Assembly: GCA_016630955.3 (NCBI GenBank)
Contig: CM049999.1
Location: 1,116,001 to 1,180,000, forward strand
Source: Didymella arachidicola
Taxonomy: Eukaryota; Ascomycota; Dothideomycetes; Pleosporales; Didymellaceae
Direction: 5' to 3'
Length of the DNA: 64,000 nucleotides
Part shown: piece after piece, positions 1-10,934 of the stretch
Layout of the letters: every line of letters starts with the position of its first letter
Numbering within the stretch: position 1 is the first letter of the stretch
Program-made: the position numbers and the translations under genes
Notes under the pieces: generated by a model
Databases searched by the model: none
Seen by the model: only the letters and a program-made list of their open reading frames with translations
Told to the model about the DNA's origin: nothing

Positions 1-515
1 TCTTCATCTGACGACAAGATCGCCGCCATCAAGAAGCTCAGTCCACTCATCCAGGGTCTCAACTACAAGACTGTTACTGATCAACATGCCGAGATCCAAC
101 GCCTGACGAACAAGCGTGGAGTTCACTTCGTGGTCAACAATACCGGACCCAAATCTCTCATGGAGGACGTCAGCTTTCTGTGCGAGCGTGGTGGCACTGT
201 GTCACTGGTTGGGTTCCTGGACGGCTTTGATGCTGATTGGGCGCCGGGGCAGCTCATGAGTCTGATGCAGAAGTCCGCGAAACTCAAGTAAGCATTTCTG
301 AGATTATGAAATTGAGACAGTCTGACAACCCTAGGGGCATTGCCATGGGAACCAAGAACGACTTCGAAGAGATGAATCGCTTTCTGGAAGAGAGGAAGAT
401 CCACTTCAATTCACTGCTCGTCGACGAGCCTTTCGTTTTTGCAGACGCTGACAAGGCTTACGCAAGACTGGAATCCGGAAAGTTTCACGGCAAGATTGTG
501 ATCAAGACGGAGTAA
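1..515 (+). CDS. MDR-family (zinc-type) alcohol dehydrogenase, 3' end
   Basis: This is the C-terminal part of a medium-chain dehydrogenase/reductase; the 5' part lies outside the window. The frame opens at base 1, runs to 287, is interrupted by a 47-bp intron (288-334, GTAAGC..TAG, phase 2) and ends with TAA at 513-515. The visible part holds the second half of the Rossmann domain (strand RGVHFVVNNTG, then the glycine-rich GGTVSLVGFL segment) and the usual C-terminal return to the catalytic domain, ending in HGKIVIKTE, as in zinc-binding alcohol dehydrogenases and quinone oxidoreductases. The catalytic zinc ligands would be upstream, so substrate and true zinc dependence cannot be judged. It converges on the GMC gene, with 88 bp between the two stops. 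Confidence 0.85.
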
Positions 516-603
516 TAGGTTGGTATAATACAAGGTGAACATACTAAGTTGCTGTTCAATAAGGAATCAATTTAAACATTACGTTTACAACTCATGTAGG
601 ATA

Positions 604-2689
604 TTAATTTACCGCCGCCAAGATAACATCTGCAGCCTTCTCCGAGATCATATAAATCGGAAGAGCAAGGTATGTACCTGGAATCTTCGGGAAAGAGGAA
701 GCATCGACCACGCGGAGCCCATCGATACCGCGAACCTTGAAATCACCATCGAGCACGGCGTTAACATCATTAGCTGCGCCAATCGGGCAAGTGCACGACG
801 CGTGGTGACCCCAGGCCTCATACTTGATGAACTCCCTCAACTGCGCGTCGGTGTTGACCTGCTTTCCTGGCCAGACCTCGGTGAAGCTGCCATCCAGGGG
901 AATGAGGTCTGCGAAAACTTTGCGGCCATATTTCATGCCTTCGACTAAAGCGTCGATATCCTCGTCACCACCAACGGCAAAGTTACGCTTGCGGATGTCA
1001 GGGACATCTTGGGGATCAGCACTGCGTAGGGTGACTGTGCCGGCATTGTTGCGAGACTCCGCTTTCAGTGTGAGCCAGGTCCACGCGTTACCTCCAGCTG
1101 TTGCGTTCTGGAAGTAGCTGGGATAATAGCCGTTGAAGTACGCTGGCCAGCCAGCAACGAAGAGATCTGCGTTGCCGTTGGCCGAGTTGCTTGCTTTCTT
1201 AGTGATGGCGAGGGCAACCCCGTTGGTTGCATACGAGCCCTTTCCAATACCCAACAGTCCAGTCTCCCATTTCTCGAGACAAGGGTCGTGTCCCTCGAGG
1301 AAAGTGCAGTCCTTCAACAAAGCAAGCTTTGTGGGGGCTTCACCGACAACGGGTACCTCGTAACGATCCTGGAGGTTTGTACCGACTCCCGGGAGATCCT
1401 TGACGACTTCGATGCCAAACTTCTCGAGCTCGTCCTTCGGGCCGACACCTGAGAGCTTGAGTAGCTGAGGGGTATTGAATGCACCAGCTGAAAGGATGAC
1501 CTCCCGCGTGGCAGCGACGAAACCCTTGGTACCCTTGCCTGTGGCAGCACCAGATTGACGTCGAGGATCAGCGCCATACAAAGACTTTCCAGTCAAAAAG
1601 TTGACGCCGGTCGCCTTTGGAGTAGCACCACTAACCTTTTCGAACTGGACAGTAGTGACGAGGGTGTTTAGTTGGATGTCGAGGTGGTACTTGCGGCTGC
1701 CGTCCGCGTTCTTTGCGTTAACAACCTGGTTCAGAAGGTCGACGGTGCCAGCACGCTTATAGTCGGGAACCTTCATAGCCAGAGGCACCTGCCATAGACC
1801 TTCTTCCGAGTCTCGGCCTGCGCCGGGATGGTTGATGTCGCGGAGCAGTACCTGAGCCAGGCCGGTGACAGTGTTCAGAAGCCCGCCCAGGAGGCCCTTG
1901 CCCATGCCAGTGGCAGCAGCAATAACCAAAGATAGGACTTTAGAATCCTGGGCAATCAGGGTGAGATCAGTCAACGATGTCTCGAGCCAACCGCTGTAGC
2001 CGTGACCGACAACACTATTGGGCAGGTAGCGAGACTTCTCCAGGCGCTCATAGTACTTTCGCATATTTCCAGGGGCCCAGCTAGCATCACCAGTAATGTC
2101 CTGAATGCGCTGCCAGTCGCTCTGATAGGGATAGATGGTGATCAGAGCATTGTGGGAAGAACAGCCACCAAGAGACCCTACGCGCGGATACAAGATGCCG
2201 AGGGGAGTGGCTCCGGCAGGCGGGTTGGCTCCCGTATAGCGTGTCCCGTCGGCCAGTTCGTAAGTGACCTTGGTGTCTTTTTTGATCTCCTCGTCGTCGT
2301 CGAAGTGCTTGACGAAGAAGTCCCATCTCATGGGCTCGTACTCTGAAGCGACGGCATGCAGAGCGGGAACATTGTACTCGGTAGAGTTGGTTTCATCGCC
2401 ACCAGCCTCCAGGAGGAGGACTTTGTGGCCAGCAATAGCGAGCCTAGCAGCCACAGGAGCACCTCCTGGACCGGAACCAACAACGACATACTCGTAGTCG
2501 TTGAGGGTAATGTCAGTTGTAGCATTTTCAGCGCGCTTTACATTTACGCCATGGCGAGGTGTATGGGCAGCGCCGTCACTGTCACACCTATCAGTAAATC
2601 CATTATCTCGTAGGTACACCAGGCCTGACATACATATAACGCGATGCGACTACCGACACAAGGAGTGTAGCAACTGTGCAGTACTTCAT
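604..2689 (-). CDS. Secreted GMC-family FAD oxidoreductase
   Basis: This is a glucose-methanol-choline family flavoenzyme, expected to oxidise an alcohol with FAD outside the cell. I place the start at 2689: exon 1 (2634-2689) encodes a signal peptide beginning MKYCTVATLLVSVVAS, a 55-bp intron follows (2579-2633, GTATGT..CAG, phase 2), and exon 2 is 604-2578, giving 676 residues. The ATG at 2631 lies inside that intron and would give a protein without a secretion signal. Visible motifs are the FAD dinucleotide fold VVGSGPGGAP, signature 1 GSLGGCSSHN, signature 2 SAGAFNTPQLL and the catalytic-His segment WGHHASCTCP. The second active-site position, usually His or Asn in a P-S-x-[HN] context, reads PGTYLALP here. 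The substrate is unknown. Confidence 0.88.
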
Positions 2690-3623
2690 CTTGCCAACGA
2701 GATGATAAGGCTGTAGAGGTGGGCCTTGTACTGAAGTTAAGCATTAATATATCAGACGCTATAGCGACCCCTGTTCGATTCAGGGATAGTGTACGGATGT
2801 GCATGGAGCAAGTCCATCGACACACCGTGTGTGAAGGATGCAACTACCCCGAGCCGATGTGGGTCGCAATTGCTACTAATAATGATCGTCGTAGTACATT
2901 CATCCACTAGCCCCCTTTGGTACTGATATAGTCCGTGCGCCTTCCAATTACAGATAGTCTGCTTCAACGGTCGGCAATTACCACTGAGGCCCTCCAGAGC
3001 GCTCGCGTGGGGTTGCCTGGGTTCCCGGGCCCTTTCAATTAGTTCCAGACTAACACGGCAGTCAGACTCTTACTTTGGCCTCGGAGAAAAGACCTCGGGA
3101 GGCACAGGGCCCATCATCCCATTTTAAGACAGGGTGCGTCCTCAACAGGACCACCTCGAAAGTGCGATTGTCTACTCTAACACCTCATTTGATCTTGCTT
3201 GGGTGCAGGTGGCCGATGAGCCCCCAACAGTTGTCCCGACATACAGCCTTGCACCCACTCAATGGGATACGATTTGCGCTCCACCTCTTGTGAACCTGAC
3301 CGCTGCTGCGGGACCGCATCCTTCGCTCTTTGAAAACGGGCTTTTTGTGCAAGCGTGGGGAACGTTACAACGCCGCGGACCGAAAGAGCGTTGATAATCG
3401 GGTAGTTTGCAGGTCTCATGCATGGGCATAAGTCGGTTCGCGTGCCACAGGCTTTGCATTGTGATATGGTCTGACTTGAGGACTTGGTCTCTGCTGAGTC
3501 TACAATCAGGGAAGTACAAGGAGGTGGTTGTCGCCGAAGACGGCGTAGAAGAAGTCCTATCGAGTTCTCCTACTGCGACCCTATACGCTTCACAAATTTC
3601 TGTTGCGCATACAGAACATCGAC
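2690..3623. other. Divergent intergenic region
   Basis: Shared upstream region of the GMC gene (minus) and the CFEM receptor gene (plus). No coding signal, repeat or RNA gene was recognised; the short open frames have no recognisable domain. Confidence 0.6.
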
Positions 3624-5232
3624 ATGCGGCCGACTGTTGCTCTAGTCCTCCTGACCACGTTGACGATCTCCGTGAGATCTCAGGATGCTCTTGTTTCCCT
3701 GGCGCAGAACATGCCCAATTGCTCCGTACGTCTCCGGTCGCCCAAATTACCGCTTTCAGCGCCCTCTGTCTGACCAGTCCCACCAGTTGAACTGCTTCAT
3801 GCTCCAAATACCTCAGTCTGCTTGCGCCACGAACCTTACGTCGGAGTGCATGTGCACTGATGCCGCTCTAAACGCGGCTGTAGGCGCTTGCGCCCAGAAG
3901 ACATGCACAGTTTACGAACTGCTTCGTACGAATACCCCCAACACGTATGGAAAAAAACAATAGAAGCTAACTCAAAGATACTTTAGAAACAAAGAATGTG
4001 TCTGGTCAAGGGTGCGGTGTTCCTGTACGTGACAGAGGCCATGACTTCATCATAATTGGCATTTGCGGTGTCGCCATTGCTATACTGGCTTTCCTCATGA
4101 GATTGGGTGCTAGTCTGGTAAAGAATGGTCGAAATTTATCGTGGGATGATACAACTATGAGCATCGTAGTTGCTCTTTCTATTCCACCCGCCGTCTTTGC
4201 ATTCTTCTGTAAGTCCGAGTCTCCTCGTTTCAGCGCATAAGTTTTAACCGTCGAACAGTGGCCGACAACGGCTTAGGTCGAGACATGTGGACGTTGAAAG
4301 ACTACCAAATAACCAGTGTTCTCCGCTACTACTATTATGGAGAGATCTTCTATGTCCTTGCTCTTGGGGTTTCGAAGATATCCATCCTCTGCTTCTATCT
4401 CCGAGTCTTCCCTCAGAAGGATTTCCGGCGTATCATCTACGCTGTCATGGGCCTGGCAGTAGCCTACACGATCGCTTTCCTATTTGCGACAACTTTTCAA
4501 TGCACCCCACTGAGTTACGCTTGGACTCAATGGGACGGCCTCCATGAAGGCAAGTGCAACGACATCCATCTGCAAGGTTGGATCGCGGCCGGCATCAACA
4601 TCGTTCTGGACATAATCGTCATGGTTCTCCCGCTGAAACATCTTGCTGGATTGAATATGAACCTCAGGAAAAAGCTGATGGTGATGGCAATGTTCTCGGT
4701 TGGTATCATCGTCATCATCATCTCAGCCCTCCGTCTCTACAGCCTCGCCAAATTCGCCAAATCGCAGAACATCACCTGGGACTACTTTGAGGCTGGCTAC
4801 TGGAGCTTACTTGAAATTGATGTTTCTATCATTTGCGGATGCATGCCCGCTCATCGACTGCTATTGTCGAGACTCTGGCCGAAGGTGAAGTTGACCTTCA
4901 ACTCCAGAAAGAGTCTTCCTACAACATCCTCAGCGCTGTCCGGAGGTGTCGGTTCTATTGGGACAGACAAAAAGAGTACACATGTCTCTGTAAAGCCCAA
5001 GATCGATGATGCTTCAGACTTTGTGCCCTTGGTGGACATGGATCCGAACAACGTGCAATCTTCGACGTCCAACGAGACAACCTTAGGGAGCAGACAACCC
5101 GATCAAGACTCTTTCGATTTCATGGAGAATGGACGCGAAGCTTACAATCTTCGCCGGCAGCGTTCAATAAGCAACGACCATTTGGGTCAGTGGCCTATAG
5201 CCACTAGAGGGACGGACAAGGAATTTGTGTAG
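3624..5232 (+). CDS. CFEM-domain, PTH11-like seven-helix receptor
   Basis: This is an integral membrane protein with an extracellular CFEM module fused to a fungal rhodopsin-like seven-helix domain, the architecture of PTH11-type receptors used in surface sensing. There are four exons: 3624-3725, 3787-3925, 3987-4208 and 4259-5232, with introns of 61, 61 and 50 bp, giving 478 residues. A signal peptide (about residues 1-19) is followed by the CFEM domain (about 20-92) with Cys at 33, 37, 47, 55, 57, 69, 74 and 90, and Asp59 in MCTDAAL at the haem-contacting position known from this family. Hydrophobic segments follow to about residue 350, then a hydrophilic, phosphorylatable-looking tail. The ligand is unknown. 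Confidence 0.88.
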
Positions 5233-5943
5233 ATTGAGGCCATGACTACCCGGTCAGACCTGACCGATACTTCTTGCATAACTAAAGGAATTGTTTGACA
5301 CATGTGTGCAAATCTTGCTCTCTTCTGCCGATTCCTGCAATCTGCAGCTGCGCTCACCAAAAAACATCACGATCTGCAGACGTGTAATGGCCCCCTTGTA
5401 CCTGAATCATGTCTGAGGCAGACTAACGCACCTTCCTTGGTTGCTTTGGGTCGTCCAATGCGGCAATCTGCGCCACGTATGGGTAAGCCATTAACATGCG
5501 TTCGGCGTGAAATTGGACCAAGCTTGGACGGCACGTTTCGTAAACCGTTTTTGCATGGGGACGGTCCGAAAGCACGGGATGGCACGGTGCGCCTGTCAAA
5601 TTCTCGGAGACATCTCCGCTTTTGTGCACAAAAGTGAAGCGCGCTTGTTTCTTTCACACCAAATACAAATGTCCGAAAGATCGTCAGTCGAACTAGGGGG
5701 TATCACACCGTACCATTGCCTGTCACTTCCCGACATGGTTTATCAAATCGAACTGCCGTTGCTGTGAATAGGCGTATGGGAACACACCCGTTCTCCTTTT
5801 CGAACTTCCGTTGACCTATGAGGCCAATGTATCGTTTCGAGCGAACCAAACACTCGATTCTGCAAATCTGTAAAGCTTCACTCTGAGACTTTACACTCGA
5901 ACCCCAATTCCATGTTTCTGTGAGAGGAGATCCTTATTCCAAT
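5233..5943. other. Intergenic region upstream of the peroxidase
   Basis: No gene recognised. It holds two adjacent palindromes (5605-5618 and 5619-5634), listed separately. Confidence 0.6.
5605..5634. promoter_or_regulatory. Pair of abutting palindromes, candidate regulator site
   Basis: Bases 5605-5618 read CGGAGACATCTCCG, a CGG-N8-CCG inverted repeat with six-base arms. It is directly followed by a perfect 16-bp palindrome, CTTTTGTGCACAAAAG, at 5619-5634. CGG..CCG inverted pairs are the classical target type of Zn2Cys6 dimers. The pair lies about 310 bp upstream of the peroxidase start and about 370 bp after the receptor stop. Function is inferred from symmetry and position only. Confidence 0.35.
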
Positions 5944-7426
5944 ATGAGACCTTGGGCCACACTCGTTACCATATGCTTCTTTCCTTTTACTCAGTCGTTT
6001 CCTACCTTCCCCCCATCGCTCATCGCGAGCCTTACAAATAAGGACCTGGAGCAGGCCCTCGGATCAGTGAGACTCTACCTTAAGGAAAAGCGATTCGTCG
6101 TAGACTCGAGAAAGCCCATCGACATCTCTGGCAAATACGCATTCAAAGCACCAGGCAAGGGTGATCAACGCGGACCATGTCCTGGATTAAATGCTCTCGC
6201 GAACCATGGATACATATCGCATGATGGTATCACTGGCTATGCTGAGGTGGTAACAGCAATCAATCAAGGTTCGTACCAAGCGTCTCCAAGATCGAATAAG
6301 GGAGCTCATACGATCACATAGTCTTCGGTATGGGTCTCGACCTGGCCCTGATACTGGGCGTGATGGGTACAGTCTGGACAGGTAATCCTCTGTCCCTGGA
6401 TCCTGGCTTTTCCATTGGTGGCACTGCCGCAGGTGATGGATCTGATAACATTCTCGGAAATCTCGTTGGTCTCTTAGGTAAAATCCGCGTGTCTCCGGGC
6501 CATTGATCGTACTGAACCCTGTAAAGGTGATCCTCGAGGCCTCCAGGGCTCACACAACTGGATCGAGTCAGATTCTTCTCTCACGCGAGATGATCTCTAT
6601 GTGACTGGAAATGCCTGGACGATGAATATGACCCTGTTCCGCGACATTCATGATCGTGTAGACGAGACCGGTGTCATATCGATGGACCTCCTCGGTGAAC
6701 AGGCTGTGCGACGTTGGAATTATAGCGTTTCCCACAATCCCGACTTTTACTACGGGCCTGTCACTGGTATGGTCAGCCGCAATGCTGGCTACATGTTCCT
6801 TGGGCGTTTGCTTTCCAACCACACCGCAGAAACACCGGATGGGGTGCTCAGTCAGGAGGTTTTCAGGAGTTTCTTCGGTGTTTATAAGGATGCGCAAGGT
6901 GGTCTCGAATATCGTCAGGGCCACGAGACTTTCCCTCAGAACTGGTTCCGAAGATCCAGCGACTATGGTCTCGTTTCGCTGAATCTGGACATTGTCAGCT
7001 GGGTAATGAAACATCCAGAGCTAGGAAGGTATGCCGAGTCTTCACTCCGTGCAAGGTCAGACCGAAGAGACCAATCGTTAACCATTTGCATGCAGCATCG
7101 GCGGTAATACTGGCACAGTGAATTCCTTTTCAGGTCTCGATATGGGTGACATTACTGGCGGCCTTGTCAATTCAGCATCACTGCTCGAGGGAAACAATCT
7201 CCTGTGTTTCGCCTTCGAGCTGCTCAAGACTTTCCTGCCCAACTCTCTTTCGCCTTTGCTGGCGACTTTGGCAAGTCCTATCAATCTGGTGACTGATACC
7301 TTGGCTACACCGATCGCCAGCCTCGCATGCCCTGCTTGGCAAGACTTGACTCAAGGTGGTGAGCCACTGTGGGATGTCATCCAAGACAAGTTCCCTGGAG
7401 CCAGCAAGGCAGGATCGAGCCTCTGA
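5944..7426 (+). CDS. Secreted heme-thiolate peroxidase (chloroperoxidase/peroxygenase family)
   Basis: This is a heme-thiolate haloperoxidase or unspecific-peroxygenase family enzyme, expected to use hydrogen peroxide to oxygenate or halogenate organic substrates outside the cell. There are four exons: 5944-6268, 6322-6477, 6527-7028 and 7096-7426, with introns of 53, 49 and 67 bp, giving 437 residues. The ATG at 5944 opens a signal peptide (about residues 1-18). The proximal heme ligand is Cys79 in RGPCPGLNALANHG, the family's PCP motif. The distal segment HNWIESDSSLTRDD carries the Glu expected to act as acid-base catalyst. The length exceeds that of the short peroxygenases, with a hydrophobic C-terminal region of about 60 residues. 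Whether it acts as halogenase or peroxygenase cannot be told. Confidence 0.9.
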
Positions 7427-7919
7427 CAGGCGCTGCAAAAAACCTGAGAGGTTATCCGTAGCTTGTAGCGTTTGCAGAGTGAGATAGAGCGTGGCCTTTC
7501 CCCAGCCTTAGTCTGGAGGCCACAGGTAAACCGTGGCTCGGCTGGGCCTATAGCAAGCGAGTGCGCGGTACCTAATTAGTTTATTCAAGATTACTTTCGC
7601 GTCAGCCCACGGAGGTTAGTGACGTGATCAGATCTCGACCATCATCTCTAGCCTTGCAGAGCTTTGTCTCATTAAAAGACGCACATCTAATCTTGTCGCT
7701 TCAACTTGACTTGGCGCTGTGCAACGTGTTCACTTGACTTCGATGGAGTGTCTTCATAGCTAACATGCGGTCGCCGGATGAGCTCGGTGCGCCACCGGTG
7801 TGACTCTACCACACAATAACTTATCAGCGAGGGCGCGGCTAAGCCGACCAACACTAAGAGCTGAGTCGTGGCTTGGCAGACCCACCTGATTATCTATAAG
7901 CTAAGTCTGTTTTATTTTT
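7427..7919. other. Intergenic, no gene seen
   Basis: Lies between the peroxidase and the transposon debris. No coding signal. The sequence near 7496-7580 and 7830-7890 has transposon-like wording, but no repeat partner could be established. Confidence 0.45.
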
Positions 7920-8077
7920 TAACGTAAAGTAGGTGGCAAGCGAGCTGCGCACCCCACCAAACTTGCCCACCTCTCTAGACGTATATCTCAACAACGCAAC
8001 AGTATAATATACAGAGATTAAAGCAGTAGATTAAGCAGTAGTTATAGTGTCTTTCTTGCACGTACGCGCGTTGTACA
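7920..8077 (+). repeat. 5' terminal remnant of a second Fot1/pogo-like element
   Basis: From the TA at 7920-7921 onward this segment parallels the 5' end of the intact element that follows. Both begin TAACGTA, both have a GC[AG]AGCGAGC block, both share CCCCACCAAA, and both reach a CTCAACAAC stretch at a similar distance. The similarity fades after about 80 bases and no transposase follows, so this is a 5' fragment of a related but distinct element. An imperfect 12-base repeat (TAAAGCAGTAGA / TTAAGCAGTAGT) sits near 8019-8042. Confidence 0.5.
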
Positions 8078-8079
8078 TA

Positions 8080-8126
8080 ACGTACCTCACGGGCGAGCGA
8101 GCGACTTTTGCCAAGCCCCCACCAAA
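8080..8126 (+). repeat. Left terminal inverted repeat
   Basis: Begins ACGTACCTCACGGGCGAGCG and runs 47 bases. It matches the reverse complement of 9865-9911 at 46 of 47 positions. The preceding TA (8078-8079) is the target-site duplication. Confidence 0.9.
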
Positions 8127-8143
8127 GTACCCTCTCCACACCA

Positions 8144-9799
8144 ATGCCTCAACAACAACCTATTATTGACGCGTCTCAGGAAGCTCAGGTACAGCTTGCG
8201 CTTCAAGCTCTTAAACAAGACGCGAATCTCTCCTAGCAACGCGCTGCAGCTATCTACAGGGTGCCCCGAAGTACACTTCGCCATCGATACACTGGACGAC
8301 CTTCACGAGCTAATACCATGCCAAACTCACGAAGATTAGACGACCTAGAGGAGCAGATGATTTTTAAGCACATAATTGAGCTAGACGAGCGAGGATTTGG
8401 CCCTCGGCTTGCAGATGTGGCTGCTATGGCCAATTCTCTGCGCGCTGAGCGTGGAATGGGCCATGTTGGCCTAAATTGGGCCAGTATGTTCGTAAAGCGT
8501 CAACCAGAGCTCAAAGTGAAGTTTAATCGCAAGTACGACTACAAGAGAGCCCTCTGTGAGGATCCTGGGCTTGTGCAGGGCTGGTTCAACCTGGTAGCCA
8601 ATGTCAAAGCCAAGTATGGCATCCCAGATGACGACGTGCACAACTTTGATGAGACAGGCTTTATGATGGGCCAGATATCTACAGGAGCAGTCGTTACAGC
8701 TTCAGAGAGACGAGGAAGGCCAAAGGCCGTCCAGCCAGGCAACCGGGAATGGGTAACGGTTATACAGGGCATCAATGCCAAAGGATGGGCCATCCCGCCC
8801 TTCATCATCTTCAAGGCACGCCACCACCTCTCTGGCTGGTACAAGGATGAAGACCTGCCCCAGGATTGGGTTATTGGAGTCTCTGATAACGGCTGGACTA
8901 CTAATAAGCTTGGTTTTAAGTGGTTGAAGCACTTTGACGCGCATACAAAGGAGCGTACTGTTGGTACCCACCGACTGCTGATTATCGACGGCCACGAGAG
9001 CCACGAATCGCTCCAATTCCAGCAATACTGCAAGGATAACAAGATTGTTACCCTATGTATGCCTCCACACTCATCACACCTCCTACAGCCACTTGATGTG
9101 GGTTGTTTTGCCCCTCTGAAGACAGCGTACGGGCGCCAAGCCGAGATGCTTATGCGCAACTGGATCACCCACCTTACAAAGACTGAGTTCCTGCCATGCT
9201 TCAAAGCAGCCTGCAATGCAGTATTTACTCCTAGTAACATCTAAGGAGGGTTCCGAGGTGCTGGATTGGTTCCTTTTGACCCAGAACGGGTCATATCAGC
9301 CCTTGATGTGAAGCTGCGGACTCCATCACCACCACTGCCTGTCAATCACGAGCCCTGGCAGTCCCAAACCCCCAGTAACACACTAGAACTTGGGTCGCAA
9401 TCAACGCTTGTGAAGACAAGGATTCAGAGGCATGTAGACAGCTCTCCTACATCTATAGTTGAGGCGTTTGAGAAGGTGTCAAAGGGGGCTGCGATTATTG
9501 CGCACAAGCTGGTTTTGGCTCAACAGGAAATCAAGGAGCTTCGAGCAGCTAATAAGGCCGCCACGCGACGAAAATCACATAAAAGAAAGCGGGTTTAGAG
9601 GGAAGGGACACTAATAGTTGAAGATGGCCAGCGACTGATAGCTCTAGGGGAGTTTAGGGCGCGTAGTGATGGAAAGAGGGCAAAGAAGCAAGTGCGCGCT
9701 CAAGAGGGTGAGCCGAGCCAAAGGCGCTGTAGAAGGTGCAATCAGACTGGGCATAACGCGCGAACGTGTAAGCAAGATGCAGAAGAGGTCTCTAAATGA
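8144..9799 (+). pseudogene. Fot1/pogo DDE transposase with three nonsense codons
   Basis: The reading frame runs from ATG 8144 to TGA 9797-9799 (551 codons) with internal stops at 8234-8236 (TAG), 9242-9244 (TAA) and 9596-9598 (TAG), all in one frame with no frameshift. In order it holds a psq-type helix-turn-helix (RAAAIYRVPRSTLRHR), a CENP-B-type DNA-binding half (WASMFVKRQPEL), the DDE catalytic domain with NFDETGF, LLIIDGHESH and PPHSSHLLQPLDVGCF, a basic region, and a C-terminal CCHC zinc knuckle (CRRCNQTGHNARTC). Each stop is explained by C-to-T in a CAA or CAG codon; the middle one falls where relatives read NIQGGFRGAG. This fits repeat-induced point mutation or ordinary CpA decay. Confidence 0.9.
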
Positions 9800-9864
9800 T
9801 ATTCTAGGCTGTACAGCACCTTGCAGGGCCGAAGTATAGTGTTTTGGGCCATAATAGGTCAGGT

Positions 9865-9911
9865 TTTGGTGGGGGCTTGGCAAAAGTGGCTCGCTCGCCC
9901 GTGAGGTACGT
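9865..9911 (-). repeat. Right terminal inverted repeat
   Basis: 47-bp partner of the left repeat with one mismatch, followed by TA at 9912-9913. Confidence 0.9.
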
Positions 9912-9913
9912 TA

Positions 9914-10934
9914 TATCTAGACGCATAGGATACGGCTGCAATTGAAGAACAGTTGGCCATTAACCACCATGATTGGGCGTGTTTCCTTATCGAACACCAG
10001 ATACTGTTTCCAGACGAGGCTGTCGGCACGTGCCGATCCGTCGGCGACCTGAAGCGAGATCTTCGCACAGCTAGACCAATGAAAGACCGAGCACTCGCAA
10101 CACGCAGATGCACGGCGCAGCGATACTCCTGTGCAAGTGAATCGCCAAGTCACGAATACGGGAGATCAGGCTGCCGAATGCTAGTTTCATCGACTCCAGA
10201 CAGACCAAGCTCTCTTCGGCCGCACTTATGCCCTTGCATCCACTGTTGTGGGCCATCACACTGAATTCTGGTAGCGAATACCATGACCGACTATCTCATT
10301 AGGTTTGGTGTCATAGCCATACACCCCGTGATGGATCGCCGCACGTGGCTAGTGTGTAGACCTTAGAGGCTCATCCGAGCTGCAAATCTTCCAGTGATTG
10401 ACACATATCGTGACTCAACAACAGTCTGGGAATGATGAAATCTGCTCGTGTATTGATAAAGAACTGTGTTAGAGGGTACAGGCTTCTCAAGATATTGTCG
10501 CTGTCTCGTAGCAAATCGCGATCAGGGTGCTTCCTGAGACTCTTTCGTCGCAAGACCTGCTGCACGTTAATATTGTCAGCTGCACAATGTGGACCTAGAG
10601 ACGGCTCAAGTCAGTAAGGGGAGAGGTCAAGTACACGCATCACGTTAGGACCTTACCAAACATAGTGACCAGTTCGCCGACCAAACACGCCACAAGATAC
10701 ACAATCTCATCGCCACGACGATCTTCAGAACGAATGCAGCGCTGGGATCTGCAGATCCTACGCTCGCTACTTTCCATAGGCCTGCGTCAGTATTCACAGG
10801 CGTTGTCATGTTCAAGTATAAGTACCTCCTGCGTCTTCGCCATCACTTATCTCATCCAACAACTTCATCGCTCCATACCACAGCAATCAATATCCCTTTC
10901 AACATCCCTTGAACTTCATCCTCTCTCAAACAAG
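9914..10934. other. Long upstream region of hsbA
   Basis: No gene recognised. It contains a perfect 14-bp palindrome TCGGCACGTGCCGA (10023-10036) with a CACGTG E-box core. A TATAAG element at 10817-10822 sits about 115 bp upstream of the hsbA start and is a plausible TATA box. Confidence 0.5.

Larger units (their letters stand above)
8080..9911 (+). mobile_element. Fot1/pogo-type Tc1-mariner element, 1832 bp
   Basis: This is a structurally complete class II element: 47-bp terminal inverted repeats (8080-8126 and 9865-9911, one mismatch) flanked by the TA dinucleotide typical of Tc1/mariner insertions (8078-8079 and 9912-9913). The single transposase frame between them carries three in-frame stops. 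The element therefore looks non-autonomous but could still be mobilised in trans if an active relative exists. GC content is not visibly collapsed, so mutation has been light. Confidence 0.9.

Noticed and set aside
2767..2785. CCCTG-TTCGATT-CAGGG looks like a tRNA T-arm (either strand context checked)
   Set aside because: No matching acceptor, D-arm or anticodon arm upstream at the right spacing, so no tRNA is called.
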